Part shown: piece by piece, positions 1 to 13,345 of the stretch
Numbering within the stretch: position 1 is the stretch's first letter
How the letters are laid out: every line of letters starts with the position of its first letter
From: Rusavskia elegans
Taxonomy: Eukaryota; Ascomycota; Lecanoromycetes; Teloschistales; Teloschistaceae
Assembly (NCBI GenBank): GCA_011316305.1
Contig: SAUG01000027.1
Location: 62,001 to 126,000 of the forward strand
Reading direction: 5' to 3'
DNA length: 64,000 bases
Position numbers and translations under genes: made by a program
The notes under the pieces: model-generated
What the model was told of the DNA's origin: nothing
Seen by the model: the letters and a program-made list of their open reading frames with translations, nothing else
The model's database searches: none

Positions 1-3000
1 TAAAATTTTATATTTAGTTATATAATATAGATTATTTTAAATAATCGATATTCTATTTTATAGGTCTAAATTTAATAGTTTAATATTAAATTTAATATTA
101 AAAAAAATATATTCTAATATAATTTCCGATATATTTTATTATTTATAAAATCGAAAAATAAACTTTTATAATATAGTAACTACTATTTTAAAATAGTAAA
201 TTTATATTTAAAAATAAATAGCTTCCTATTCTATATCCGCTATAACTACTATTTATAGACTATCAGTATCGGTTTAATAGCTAGAGAGAAGCTAGAGTAA
301 AAATAGAAAAAAATTTAATACTGGTATAAAAAAACGGGAAAATAGTAGTAAAAGATAAAAAGTAAATATTAGTCGATAGAAAGAAGTATTATTCTAGAAG
401 CTAGTATTTCTAGTATTAAAATAGAGCTATAAAGAATTAGTCTAGTATTTTAATATCTTTCTATATAGTATCTCTAAATCTCTATATTATAATCTAGTAT
501 AGCTTTAATTTCGATAAAACTAAAAAATAAAACGAGAGGAAAAAATTATAGAATACTAAGAAAATACTAGTAAAAAGCTAAAGTTACTAGTTTTTTTAGC
601 GAAACTATCGATTTAATAGACTTTTATTATTAAATACTAGTTTTTATTATAGCGGAATTAGAAGGCCTAATAGTATTCTAAATAATAAAAAAGATAAATA
701 GAAAAAGATTTATTTTTTAAAATTCTCTTTTATACTAGTAATTAGATATAATACGACGATTATATTTAAAATATTATCTATTACTAATAGTAATAGTTGA
801 ACTAAATTATTTTAATAATTAGTAGGACTAAGTTTCTAGTAGTCGAATATTAATAATATTACTAGATTAACTGATAATTATTAAATTATCGGTAAAAACT
901 ATAAATATTATTTATATAAAGCTTTCTACCGGGACGAGCTTCTAGTATAGTAGAATAAAACCGAATAGGCTATTATAAATACTATATAACTAGAAAAATA
1001 CTCCGAAAGATTTAATATATATTTTAGTAATTCTAAAAAATTAACTATTTAAATAAATTTCTATAAAGTTACCCGAGTTTTAAATAGTAAACTAGAAGTT
1101 TACTATAAATACTATAGATATATTATCGGCTATTTTTCCGCTAAATATAAATTAATAATAATAAATAACTATACCGGAACGAAAAAATATAAAAATAAAT
1201 CTTTATTAAAAAATCTAGTACTAATTAAAGTTATATTTAAATAGATATATATATATATAATATTTTATAGAATATTATTTTTAATACTTTTATAGTTTAC
1301 CTATAAAAAGCTATTAGCGAAAACGTATTCGCGGAAAGATTTCCCGGAAGTTTTTATATAATAGATAGTTATAATAGATTAGAACTTTAATATCATCGAA
1401 TATATCGATATTTTTTATATATAATACTATTTAGATTCTAAAATAACTTTTATTTTACTTTCGACTATATATAATAAAATTATAAATAATATTATATATA
1501 TTAAATAAAGGTTATTAGAATTTCTTTCTAATAAAACTAAAGTTTTAATTACTTTATATAATTAGTCGATAAGTAATCGCTAGTCCTATATATTAAGAAT
1601 CGATTACTTTATTAATAAATATTAGATTTAATATTAGATTTTTATTAGATTTAAATTTATATTAAAAAGTTATATAAATATTATATAATCTAAAGTTCTT
1701 TTAGAAACCTTTAAAAAATATTAATTAGTTAGTCGAATATTTACTATTACGACCGATAATATCGATAATAATAAAACTATATTTACTAATAAAGTTAAAT
1801 ATATTAAATAATTTACTAAATATATTATTTATATTAATAATAATAGATAGGATACTATGGACTGGGAAGATATATTTAATAATAACTACTTTACTATATA
1901 GTTAGCTCGGATCGATTATAATTTCGATATTAATAATATTAAAAATCCGATTATCTATATTTTATATCTTATATATATACTTTAACTAGTACTATAGATA
2001 CGATTCGGCTATATTAAAATTAAATCTACTAATAAATAATTCTAAAAAAATTAGAATAAAGATTATAATCCGGATATTATTACTAATACGGATTATAGAC
2101 TATCGATAATTTTAATTAAAATAAGCCTTCTATATTTTTTTTATTATACTATTTAAATTCTATATATATAATATCCGGATTTATTTTATATAAAAATCTA
2201 TATAATATATAATATATTATAAAATTTTTATTTTCTTTTTAAATCGTATCTAGAGTTATTTTATATAAAATTCTATATTATCTATAAAGTTCTATATTAT
2301 TTATATTAATTATATAGTCTATTTTCGGAATTATTTTATATTAAATCCTACTTTTTTTATACTATTAAAATATATCGATATATCCGGTTTAGGCCTATTT
2401 CTAATTCTTTTTAGACTAGAAAGATAAATATCTAGATAAACGTAAATAGCTAATATAAAGATAAATTCCGTAAACTATAATTAATAAAAATAGCCGAAGT
2501 TTAAACTTCGCTAATAATTAATATACGATCTAATATCGAATAGAAAAAAATTTATTACTAGAAAACTTTAAATCTTTTTTAGAATATTAATATATAATAG
2601 GATTTAATATATTATATCTTAATTTGTATATTTACTTTTTATAATAAATTTTATAAAATTTTAGAATATTAAAATACCGTCTGGTTGGAATTTAGTAATA
2701 AAAAATAGAACTAAATTCGATATTTAATTTAAATCTTTAAACCTTTTTATATTTTTATAAAAATATTAAATACTATAAAAAAAATCCATAATTTATTTCG
2801 TTTTTTAGATCTATAATAAGTTATTTAATTATATTAAAAATACTAAAGTACGGTTTCGAAAAAAATAGATCTTTTAGAGAAAAAATTTCTCGAAACTTTA
2901 GACGCGGCTTTTACTAAACTCTTTTACTACTATAGTAAAATTTAGAGTAGTTTAGAATTATTTTATGGATAAACGGTTTTATTATATCTATTATTTAGTT

Positions 3001-5215
3001 TTTTATTATTTAATAATATTTTTTAGACCGAAAATACTAATAATAGTAAGTTTTAAAAAGATATTTATTAGAATATATTAAAGAAAATATATTATATCTA
3101 TTATAATTAGTTTTCCGAAACTATATTAAAATTAGAAAAAATTTCTAGCTAATAAAATTTCTAGAAAGCCGAAATATTAAAAAATTATCTAGTTAAAAAT
3201 AGCCTATAATATTTAGATAAAAATAGAAATAAATTTATAGTTTATAAAAAATAAAATAAATATAATCCGAATATTTACTATATATTTTATTTATCTATCT
3301 TTTATTAGTTTCTTTCTATTTCTATAATTTAACTAGGAAAAATAAACTCGTTTTCGACTAATAGTATAAACTAGAACTTCGGTTCTCTATTTTTATATAG
3401 ATTATACGCGATATTCTTACTATTACTTTATACGGAATTATTAATAAAATATTATTATCTATTATAAATAAAATCTATAGCGATTATAAATCGTATTATC
3501 TATTAATAATTAAAGCGAAGATAATCTTTTACTAATACTATTTTAGAAAAGATAAAAAGAAACTTTAATTTCTTTATACTAACTTCTAGTAAAAAATCGA
3601 AATAAATAAAACTAAAAAGGAAAAAAAAACGGAGATTTATAATAAAATACTAAAAAATAAACAAGATTATAACTATATTAGTAATAATAATAAAAATAAT
3701 ATAAACTAATTAGTAAATTTAATCGTTCTATTAATTCTATTATCTAATTTCTCTAATTTTAATTTTTTAGATAATAAGGCCTAGCCTTTAAATTCGGAAA
3801 TAAACGTAGTATTTTACTATTAGAGTAAATAGTAATAGATCGATAAAAATTTAACTAGATTAAAAAAGAAAATAGATACCGATAGTTATTATTTTTAGAA
3901 AAATTCTAATTTTAATATTATATATACTAATTTATTATTATATATACGTCTCGATTTTAATAATTATAGAATTACTAATAGCGAGTATAATTTTAACTAA
4001 AGGTTTATCTATATTTATTAAAGAATACATTTTTAATTAAAACTATCTACTAGACTACTTTTTTTTATTATAATAATCCGAATTATTATATTATTTATTC
4101 TATATTATTTCGGGCTATATAAAATCTATCGCCCGAACTAATTAAATAGTAAAAGTCTATAGATATATAATTACTAAATTTTTTTTTTACTAGATAGTAG
4201 ATATAGGCCGTTTTCTAAATATTTTTTTCTAGTATTTATTCGTCGAAAAAGAAATTAGAATTAGGATAAATATTTTACAATTCGACAGAACTAAATAGTT
4301 TAATTTAATTTTCCTCGCGGCTTTTAATCTCTCTAGTTATATAGCGGTAGTAGGTTAAAAGGTTCTTTTATACGATTATATTATACAGGCTAAAATATAT
4401 ATATAGTTACTAGAGTTTTAATAGATATATTCTATTCTATAAAAATTAGTTAATATATTTTTTACTAAAGATATTTAATTATAAAAATATATCTATATAT
4501 AAAGGAACTAGAATCTATAGAATTTACTATATTTATATAATATTTAGTCGTACGTATTATTTTATATATATCTATAGAAATTAATATATTAAAGTTTAAC
4601 CTTTATATTAAAAATCCATTTTTTCTAAAAATTTTATATTAGATTAAATATATATAGCGTATATAAATATTCGCGTTTTAATTTAATTTTTTTATATAAT
4701 AGTCGAATTCGCTATTCGATATATTTTTAATTCCGAAATTTTTATTATTATTTATAGCTACTATAGCTTTATATATAAAGTCTAGGCCGATTTTTAATTT
4801 CTATATCTTCAGGAAAATAAAGATATAACTTTACTATTTATAGTTTTATCTTTATCTCAATTCTTTTAAACGTCCTTTTTACTTTTTTTAATAATATATA
4901 TAAAGTTTCCGGAATTTATAAATATTTAATATCTAGTAGCGATTACTATTACGTATTTTTTTTTAGAAAATTCTACTAGCTAGTTAGTATAAAATATTAT
5001 AGTATAAATCCTAATATATTTATCGTTTCGTCTAGATATCTACTCTAGTCTATATTTCTATATTATTTTATTCGGCTTTAATAGTAACTATATATTTAAA
5101 AGACGATTTTTTTGTTTTTAATATATAATTAAATATTATACGAATAAAATCTTTTGCTTTTAATAGTTCTAGTTTATAGAGACTTTACTAAACTATCTAT
5201 ATTCTAGAAATAATT
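1..5215. other. AT-rich RIP-degraded block, content unidentified
   Basis: TpA and homopolymer-rich DNA in which CpA and TpG are scarce while CpG is still common, as after heavy RIP. Stretches of slightly higher GC contain frames broken mainly by TAG and TAA, so this is most likely dead transposon DNA. I could not name a family. One open stretch is listed separately. No RNA gene or intact gene was seen. Confidence 0.7.
891..1244 (+). pseudogene. degraded reading frame, unknown family
   Basis: A frame of about 117 codons read on the plus strand contains only TAG and TAA stops, as if CAG, CAA or TGG codons had been hit by RIP. It is rich in Lys, Tyr and Asn; many Tyr codons (TAC/TAT) could be former Cys (TGC/TGT) or His (CAC/CAT). 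I see no motif that identifies a family. It is probably the remains of a transposon protein, but AT-rich DNA produces such runs by chance, so this is weak. Confidence 0.25.
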
Positions 5216-5222
5216 ATTTATT

Positions 5223-5224
<2 letters not shown>

Positions 5225-5254
<30 letters not shown>

Positions 5255-5680
5255 GTATATATACGATTAATTATTCGAATTTTTAATTTTAATCTTTTAT
5301 AAATTTAATACTAGAGGCGCTATCTCGATTAGATTATATAATTATTTAGTATTTAAATATTTTACCGAAAACTCGAATTAGAGATTCTCGAAAGAACTAA
5401 ATCTAAACTAAAACCTAGAAAGAAACCGTAATCTATTTAATTTTAATTAATTTAATATCCTTCGATTAATCGGACTAGGCCGAGACGATTTATTATCTAG
5501 TTTTTTTATATTTAAAACTCTATAAAAATCGACTAGGGTCGATAGAAAAAATTTAAGTATTATATTAGCTTTCGAAAGATTCGAACCTCCGATCTATCGG
5601 ATTAATTCTATTAACTCCGAAGAGCGTTAGATCCGCCGGGCTTCCAAATCACGTAGCGTTACTACTGCGCCATCTAGACT
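5225..5680 (-). mobile_element. tRNA-derived SINE, copy S1, with poly(A) tail and TSD
   Basis: Read on the minus strand, a tRNA-like head at the right end is followed by a conserved body of about 300 bp and ends in a run of 28 A (plus-strand T at 5226-5253). The flanks carry a 9 bp duplication, ATTTATTAG, at 5216-5224 and 5681-5689. An internal pol III promoter-like head, A tail and variable-length duplication are the hallmarks of a SINE moved by LINE machinery. Related copies lie near 7.8, 8.8-9.5, 10.9, 14.4, 21.6 and 31.6 kb. The long A tract suggests that this copy inserted relatively recently, although its body is already RIP-mutated. Confidence 0.8.
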
Positions 5681-5689
5681 ATTTATTAG

Positions 5690-7827
5690 ATTATAGAATA
5701 TTTTTCGTCCCTTTTATATTTATCCTATAGTTTAGATAGACGGCTAAATTATCTCTGAATCGATTATAGTACGTCCGTATCTATTTTTAATTTACTAAAC
5801 TAACTATTAGTTTATAATAATAAAGAATTATTTTATATAATATTCTATTTACTATATTACTATTTAGTTTTCATCGGTATTATATATATACTGTTAGTAC
5901 GGTAGTTATATAATCGTTATAAATAGAAGGAATCTAAATTTATAGTAATAATTAGCTAAAGATATACCGTAATAGCGACGTTTTACTATTTTAAATTTAG
6001 TTTTAAACGGTTTATTTCGCCTAGCGTTTAAATATCTGTATATATACTACCTTTTTATATATTTATACATTTATCTATATAGAATTAATCGTAGAATAAT
6101 TCAACTATATCTTAGATAAATATATTAATAGACTCTATAGTTAATTAAAACGTATTTAAATTAAACGTATAAAAATTTCGAAAATCGAAAAGAAATTAAT
6201 TAAAATATAATCATTCTATAAATAAAAGAGTAAATAGAAAGAAAACTAAATTTATTTACTATAGTAAACAGCTATAATTAGTAGATATCGAATAAAGAAA
6301 TTTAAGTAGCTATAGATTCTATAATAGAAATATTTTATTTTTATATTATTAAATTCTAATTACTATAGCTAAATCTATAATAAAAAAATTTTATATAATA
6401 TATATTCTATAATGTTTTTTAAAACTAATAATATTTTAAAGACCTACTACAAGTAGTAAAATACCGTAAAAGGCGCTAGTAAAGGTTCCGAAAAAGACTA
6501 CTAAAGCGGCTACTAAAGCGGCTTTTAAAACTACTAATACGCCGAAGTTTAATATATATATAAAAATCCAGAAATATCTTCTAAATAAAAAAACTACTAT
6601 AAATAGTCTATATATCTATAAAATAAAAACCTAGTAGTATATATTCCTACGTTTTATCCTGCGAGTTATTCTATATAGGCTAAAGTTTTATAAAATATAG
6701 CGGCTACGTTCTATAATATTAAAAGATTATAATAGGGCGTAGACCTATTTATATCTAAAATTCCTTTTATATATTTAATCCGAAAGACTATAATAGAGGC
6801 AGTTTAAATTAGATAAAATTCTATACGCTTCTAGATTTTTATAGTTAAAGCGATTAGAAAAGTATTCGAAACTATATTAATAGTTTAGTTTAAAGATAAA
6901 AGTTCTATAGTTAACGGTATAATATATATATAAAATTAATAGATTACCTAGCGGTTAATCTTATATATATTTATACTAAACGCGTTACTATTATATAAAA
7001 AAACGTAAAATATATCGTCTAATTATTTATATTATAGTATAAATAGCTTCTATTATCTTTAATAATATACTACGCTAGTAATAATTTACTAATATATTAT
7101 AATTTTAGGTATAATTATTTCTACTTTCTCTATCTATATTATAGAGTATTAAATATATCTTTCGATAGACTTTATAGTATAATTAATCTATATTACCCTT
7201 TTAGTACTAAAGGTTATTTTAAAGAAACAGCCGGCCCGTTTATTAAATCGAAAGCTAAACCCGCCGTTCGCCTATATAAATCTAGAATAAAGAAGACTAT
7301 TCCGCGGTTTATAAATATAGAAAATACTAGTAGATCTAATATATTATCGTTTAGGAATCGTCGCGCGAGCTTTTTAGAATAGGATATCACGGATATTTTA
7401 GAAAGAAAAAATAATAGAAAGCGGGATAATAACGAAATTATTAAAAGTTAATATATCTAGCGGTCGCTTTCTATAATATATCTACTACGTCGACGATAAT
7501 ATATCTAAAGGTTAGTTCTTTAATAAACTTTAATTACGGATAAATAGATAATTATAGAAATAGTATATAATAGTATATAGGATAGTATATAAAATAACGT
7601 AAATATAAATATATCGCTATCGCTATTAGATAAATAGAATTAATCTAATTTCTTATTTTCTTTAATTTAGATATCGGTATAGATTCCGAATATCTAAAAC
7701 CTATACTATACTAATCTAAAAAGGTCTACTATACTAAATTTTAATAGGTTTCTTCAATCTATTCCGGCGAGGATTCGTTATTAAAATTATAAAGTCGAAA
7801 AAGAGAATCGCTGATACTATAGATATA
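5690..7827. other. AT-rich RIP-degraded block
   Basis: No intact gene. The central part (about 6458-7080) is less AT-rich and holds a degraded frame listed separately. The rest is low-complexity TpA-rich sequence with some 'cg' sites, as elsewhere in the RIP-affected parts of the window. Confidence 0.6.
6444..7086 (+). pseudogene. degraded reading frame with Lys/Thr/Ala-rich start, unknown
   Basis: One plus-strand frame runs roughly 200 codons with stops that are nearly all TAG or TAA. Near its start it reads a basic Lys-Thr-Ala-rich segment (around 6490-6540), followed by a Tyr, Leu and Ile-rich part. This could be a transposon protein of which only the frame survives. No catalytic motif is visible, and the original start and end cannot be placed. 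Confidence 0.3.
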
Positions 7828-8240
7828 TTTACGATTCAATTATTCGAATCTAAATTTTAATCTTTTACGATCAAAAACTAAAGATATTAATCGACTAGAA
7901 TACGTGATTATTAAATTTTAAAAACATTTTACTAAAAACTCTTTAATTTTAGAATTTCCGAAAAAATTAGATCTGAATTAAATTTTATATAGAGGAATTT
8001 TGATTTATTTAAACTTTTTAAAAATTAATTCTAAATGGATCGATTTATATAATTACGATAAAATCTATTATATAATCTTTTTATATATAAATTTAATCGA
8101 TAGAAAACTTTTAGATATTAGTTTTAACTTTTAAAGAATTTGAATCTTCGATCCGTCGGATTTAATTTTTAATTCCGAAAAGCGTTAAATCCGTTAAATC
8201 TACTAAATTACGTAGTTACTACTACTACGTCATCCAAGCT
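7828..8240 (-). mobile_element. tRNA-derived SINE, copy S2
   Basis: Same body and tRNA-like head as S1. The minus-strand B-box region is near 8130-8150 and the A-box region near 8215-8235. The copy is heavily mutated: the consensus TGGCGCAGTGG A box is damaged by transitions. No clean target duplication could be assigned, and the left edge is approximate. Confidence 0.65.
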
Positions 8241-8784
8241 ATTAGATATTGATAATTATTTAGAATATTAAAAATAAATAAATATTTAAATTAGATAAAA
8301 GATTATAAAACGAAGTTATATTTATATCACGCAAGATTCGAAATCGAATAAAGTGAAAAATAGTTAAAAAGAAATAGTTAACTACGTTATAAACTTCAAT
8401 TGACAAAAATATCTTTAATTATAGAATTTTTTTTTCAAAGATTTCAAGATATACATCTATTTCTAGCTAATAATACTTTCGTTCAATTCATTTTAAAATT
8501 CGTTTAACAGCGAAATCGTCTGTTTATAGATTAGAATAGTTTATACGTAGTATTGTTTCAAGATTAGATATAATTTTAAAAATATAGATTTCAAATTTTT
8601 TATTTAAAAAAGTCTCTCTTTTAATTTATTTTAGTTAATTTCTTTAAATTATTTAGAAAATTTATTTTTAGAACAATTTTAATTTATAAAGTTATTATTT
8701 ATTTATATATATCATTAATCCTTCGGGTTTTGATTTTAGTTTCTATCGATTTTAACGTTAGAGACGTTAATTGGATTTATTTAT
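8241..8784. other. AT-rich intergenic repeat DNA
   Basis: AT-rich but with noticeably more CpA and TpG than the first 7.8 kb, so less completely RIP-mutated. The part around 8355-8400 resembles the internal 'aactacgttataaact' region of families A and B, so a fragment of one may lie here. No gene seen. Confidence 0.45.
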
Positions 8785-9556
8785 AGATATATATACGATT
8801 TCATTTTTTAAATTTTTAAATTTATCTTTTACGATTTAATATTAAAGATATTCATTGTTTGAATTACGTAACTATATTTAAAGATTTAAATAATTTATCG
8901 AAAATTTAATTTAGAACTGTAGAAAGAGCTGGATCTAGACTAAATTATATTTTAAAAGATTTTGATCTATTTAATCTTTTAGATTTAATTCCAATTCCAT
9001 CGATTTATACGAATACGAAAAGATCTATAATATAATCTCTCTATTTAGTTAATTTGTTTTGGTTTTAATATCCGGTAAATCAGTAGTTCGGTAAGCAAAT
9101 CAAGCGTTAGTATACCAGCATTGAATATACGATAGTAGAATTTATATTCTATTTTAGTTAACGTAAATAATAGTTCTATAGAGATTTTGTTTAAATTTGC
9201 TTAGTAATATAACTTATTTTTCTATCGATAATTTAACGTAGAAGTTTTTATAGATAAGTATACTTTGTAGTTAACTAGTTATCGTTTTTTCTTTTTCTTT
9301 TTTCTTCTTTTACTAGTAATATAAATCCAAATTCCAAAAGCCTTTACGTGCGTATATATTCCCGCAAAAGCTATAATCCCTCTATATAAAACTTTGTATA
9401 AAAATCGACTTTATCGATAGAAATATTCAAGTATTGGTTTTAGTCTTCGAGGGATTCGAATCTCCGATCCGTCGGATTTAACCCCGTTGATTCCGAAAAA
9501 CGTTAGATCCGCTAGGCCTCCAGGTCACGCAGTCTGCCACTGCGCCACCCAGGCCG
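8785..9556 (-). mobile_element. tRNA-derived SINE, copy S3, split by a family B fragment
   Basis: The SINE body occupies about 8785-9044 and resumes at 9373 with the tRNA-like head to about 9556. This is the best-preserved head in the window: on the minus strand it starts GCCTGGGTGGCGCAGTGG, which contains a perfect pol III A-box match (TGGCGCAGTGG). The B-box region reads GATTCGAATCC. The 3' part does not pair with the presumed acceptor strand and A and B boxes are farther apart than in a normal tRNA, so it is a SINE head rather than a tRNA gene. A 328 bp family B fragment interrupts it. Confidence 0.75.
9045..9372 (+). mobile_element. short family B element inserted in SINE S3
   Basis: The sequence begins with the family B terminus ('ccggtaaatcagtagttcgg') and sits exactly at the interruption of SINE S3. 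The SINE sequence is duplicated on both sides over 13 bp (9032-9044 and 9373-9385, one C/T difference). A 13 bp duplication is more typical of target-primed retroposition than of a cut-and-paste element, so the class of family B is uncertain. Only about 330 bp of the ~1 kb family unit is present. Confidence 0.6.
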
Positions 9557-10103
9557 TTATTATTTATTTACAAATTATTAGATTTAACTATAATGATTTT
9601 TATAACATCTGAATATACTTTGTATATTTAAAAACTACTTCTAATAGAAGATATAATATTATAAAACTAATATTTAAATTTTTAATTTTGTTTTTAATTT
9701 TAATATTTTGTAAATCAATAGTTCGATAAATAAATCAAACGTTAGTATTTTAATATCGAAAATACGAGAAAAGAATTTATATACTACGAATATTTTATAA
9801 TTTATCTAATTATTTATTTTCGAATATAGTAATTAAAATAATAGTTATCGAAACGCTAATATTTTTTTCAAATTTTAATTAAAATTCGTATATACGAAGT
9901 TTTTTCGAAAACTAACAAAAATAAAAATTATTATTTTCGTTTTTATCTATTTTTATAATATTTAGTCGTTTAAAATAACATTTATTCCTCTATTACTCGA
10001 TATAGATATAAGAAATCTAAATATATATATATATATTAATAGATTTTCTCTAATATAAAAATACAATCTTTTTATTATAAAACTATTTTTTTTAAACTTT
10101 TTA

Positions 10104-11239
10104 AATATTCGATTAACCGTTGATTATTTTAATTCTATAATAATAGCGTAAACTAAACGATATAAAAATAAAAATTCTAATTTGATTAATTTAAATTAAA
10201 AAACTATATTAAAATATTTCGAATCTATTTTGTAATATATTCGAAATATTGATTTCTATAATTTTTCATTTATATAATATAGTAGAACTAACGTATATAT
10301 ATATTATAGTCGTTGTTTTTTTATTATTATTAGTATTTACTATCGTATTTATAAAATATCTTTTCTATAGAAATCTGAATTGTAGACTAAAATATATAGA
10401 GTTCATCTAATAACTATAATTGGTTTCCTTTAATTTAAAGAAAAAGAATTTAAAATCGTTAAATTCGAGTTATTTAATTATATCGACTGAATTTTCGCTA
10501 GTTTATCTAAGATATTGTAATAGACTTTAAATCTCGGAATCTATAGGTAATAATTATAATATTAAAATCTTATTATTTTAATCAATCGGGATGATATTAT
10601 TATAGCGATTATAAAAAACTTCGAATATAATTTATTAATTTTATTAGAATCTAAACTAATAGTTATCGAATATTTAAATAATTTAAATAGATTGTCTTGA
10701 ATCGAATATACCTATAGACGAGAACGAAGTAATGAAAATTAAAATTAATATTACCGTCTAGTAGATAATTTAAAAGATTATATTAATAGTTTAAAATCGA
10801 AATTATTTCTAATCGATATAAAGAAATTATAAATCTATATTTTATAAAATCGATAGTATTTCCATTTATATAGCTATAAATACGATTTTATTATTCGAAT
10901 TTTTATTTTTATCTTTTACGATTTAATACTAGAGATATTAATCGATCAAATTATATAATTATTTTTAGAAATCTGAATATTTTACCGAGAATTTAATTTA
11001 GGACTTCCGAAAAAACTAGATTTAGACTAAATTTTATTTAGAAAAACTTTGATCTATTTAATCTTTTAGATTCAATTTCAATTCGATATATAGAATAATA
11101 TTTTTTTTGGAATATAGAAAAAATCAGTAATTTAATAGAAAATATAATAGAATATAATTATTAACTACGCTATAAACCTTGTTTAACTGCTTTTTTCAAC
11201 TATAATAATTCAATTATAACCTCGGACAAAAATTCTATA
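10104..11239 (+). mobile_element. family A repeat, copy A1
   Basis: Aligns along its length with the best-preserved plus-strand copy at 33465-34496: left end 'tcgattaaccgttg' against 'ccggtcaaccgtcgg', and right end 'aattataacctcggacaaa' against 'aattataaccccggacagg'. The internal region of the conserved short ORF (see the 33855 entry) is recognisable around 10440-10780 but carries many stops. A headless SINE fragment (S7) is inserted near 10868-11093. Differences between copies are transitions. Confidence 0.65.
10868..11093 (-). mobile_element. SINE fragment S7 (body only)
   Basis: Contains the conserved SINE body from the 'acgatttaatactagagatattaatcg' region through 'cttttagattcaattt', but lacks the tRNA-like head. 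It lies inside family A copy A1, replacing or interrupting its sequence upstream of the 'aactacgctataaacc' region. Since the 3' end of a SINE copies first, a missing 5' head is a normal truncation product. Confidence 0.55.
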
Positions 11240-11694
11240 AAGGGAATTTTAAAGCTATAAACGATTATAATCAATTTTTTTTATTACAAATATTTTGATT
11301 TACTACTAGTAAAAGATAGTGGAATATTATTATCTATCCATATATAGCTGGTTTTAAATTAAAGTAACTTTTCGATTAAATACGTCGATTTTAATATAAA
11401 TTTTAGCGTTTTAATCAAAATTATTATAATATATACTGGATTCTATTAAATAAAATAGTTGGTTATTATTTTTTTTAATATATATTAAATTATAAAAATA
11501 TCTGTTTCGAATTTAATATAATTTAATAATATTGATTATTTATTAGAAACTAATATATTAATAAATTATTTAATAGTATTTAGTATATATTTTATATTAA
11601 TTTGTTTTCTTTAGAAAAATTCAATTTAAAATTATAATGAAAATTTGAAATTGATATAAATATATTCTATATTAATTATTTAAAATATTTTGGT

Positions 11695-12300
11695 TTGAAT
11701 TTTGATATCCGATAAATCAATAATTCGATATATAAATAAAGCGATAATATATTAATATCGAAGATATTAAAAAACTTATAATCTAATATAAAAAATATAT
11801 ATAAAAACATTTTAAAATATTGATTGAAATATAGAAATTATAATATGATTGATTGAAAAAAAAACGAAATCTATTAAAAATAAAATTATAAAAAAAATTC
11901 GTAAACGTTAGATTTAATCCGAGTCACGCTAAATCCGTTATAAAAAAATCACGTGACCTTTTATTAGAAAATAGAAACGGGCCAGCTATATATAAAAATC
12001 TATAAATATTTGTTAATATAATATATATTTCATTTAATAATATAAATTATATAATATAGTTATTATAGTAAAAAACTTTCGTAGTTATTATTTATTTATT
12101 TTAAACAATTAGTAGTTCTATAAATTCAATAATATTATAGTAAATACTACGATCTAAAAAAAATATAGATATATACGTATAGAATTTCGAAATATAAATA
12201 GCCGCAAAATAAAATAAATAGTAGTAAATATATTTATAACAATTATATCTACTTTCGTCGATAATGATTATTTTATTGTAAATAAAGAAATTTATATTTA
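11695..12300 (+). mobile_element. family B repeat, partial copy
   Basis: Starts with a RIP-changed family B terminus ('gatatccgataaatcaataa') and runs into the start of the next family B copy near 12311. It includes the short motif 'atcacgtgacc' near 11950, a chance-length palindrome. The right end is not visible, so the copy is either truncated or continues beyond 13345. No coding sequence recognised. Confidence 0.45.
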
Positions 12301-12310
12301 TTTAGTTAAT

Positions 12311-13345
12311 TTGTTTTGGTTTTAGTGCCCGGTAAACCAGTGGTTCGGTAAGCAAATCAGACGTTAGTATACCAATATTGAATATATGATAGCAGAATTT
12401 ATATCCTAGTTTAATTAACGTAAATAACGGTTCTTTCTATAGAATTTTAATTTAAATTTACTTATCAATGTGACGTATTCTTCCACCGATGTTATATTAA
12501 TTATCCTAAAATTTTCTTTTTATTATTTTTGAAACGCGCTATTCGATTTCTCTATTTCTTTTTATTTTAATCGACCGAATAAAACTTCGAGCTATAATAG
12601 CTGACGTACAAGCTAAAATATTTACAAGTAGTTTATTTAAAATTATACAAACTATAAAGTTTTTCAAAAATTTAATAAAACGTAAAATTTTGAATTATAT
12701 AATAAATATAATCGAGATAATAGTTGTAAATAATTACTTTATAATATAGTAAATGACTATAGCAAGAATAGTAGATATTTAAAATTATTTATAACGTGAA
12801 AGAAATAGTATATAGTTTTTAGATATAGTAGAAAATTTGTCATCGAATAAAAAGAATAATTTAAAAAAAATAATTAAATACGCTATAAATTTTATCTAAC
12901 GAACTATATATTTTTAACTAGATTTTTTCTTTTTATATATAATATAAAGATCGCCGTCGTAGATAACGTAGATGAAATAAAGATATATATTGAATTTAAT
13001 AAATATTTTATATAATTTTTAAATTAAATATTTTAAAAAGATTATTAAAAGTATATACTATAATATATATTATATCTAAAAGTATTTTTCATAGATAGTA
13101 TATATAGAATAGTTACTTTATTGCTTTTAACTATTTTATTATTTAATCAATTAATTTTCTATTATTAGAATTAAATATTAATTAATTTATTTTCGATATT
13201 ATAAAGTAAAAAATTTATTCAATATTTCGATTATATCTATTTATTATATTGTAAAATCCATTTTAATAATTTGTTTAACTATTTTAAATTTTTTTTAAAA
13301 ACTTCTATCTGAAATTATAATGAAATTATTATAAATATATCTATT
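12311..13345 (+). mobile_element. family B repeat, best-preserved terminus
   Basis: The left end reads 'gtgcccggtaaaccagtggttcgg' with few RIP changes and is the clearest version of this terminus. The right end is near 13295-13345 ('ttctatctgaaattataatg'). About 1.03 kb long. The termini resemble those of family A, suggesting related elements. No intact ORF, and no target duplication identified with confidence. Confidence 0.55.

Larger units (their letters stand above)
9685..11660 (+). mobile_element. family B repeat, split by a family A element
   Basis: The left terminus near 9690 matches the family B start (after RIP 'taaatcaatagttcgataa'). The right terminus near 11615-11660 matches the family B end seen at 13300-13345 ('aaattataatgaaa'). 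Between them lies a complete family A copy at 10104-11239. Removing it leaves roughly 840 bp of family B, similar to other copies. Both edges are approximate because of mutation. Confidence 0.5.

Noticed and set aside
9440..9556. tRNA gene on the minus strand with A and B boxes
   Set aside because: The acceptor stem does not pair, the boxes are too far apart, and the same sequence recurs with a common body and target duplications, so it is a SINE head.
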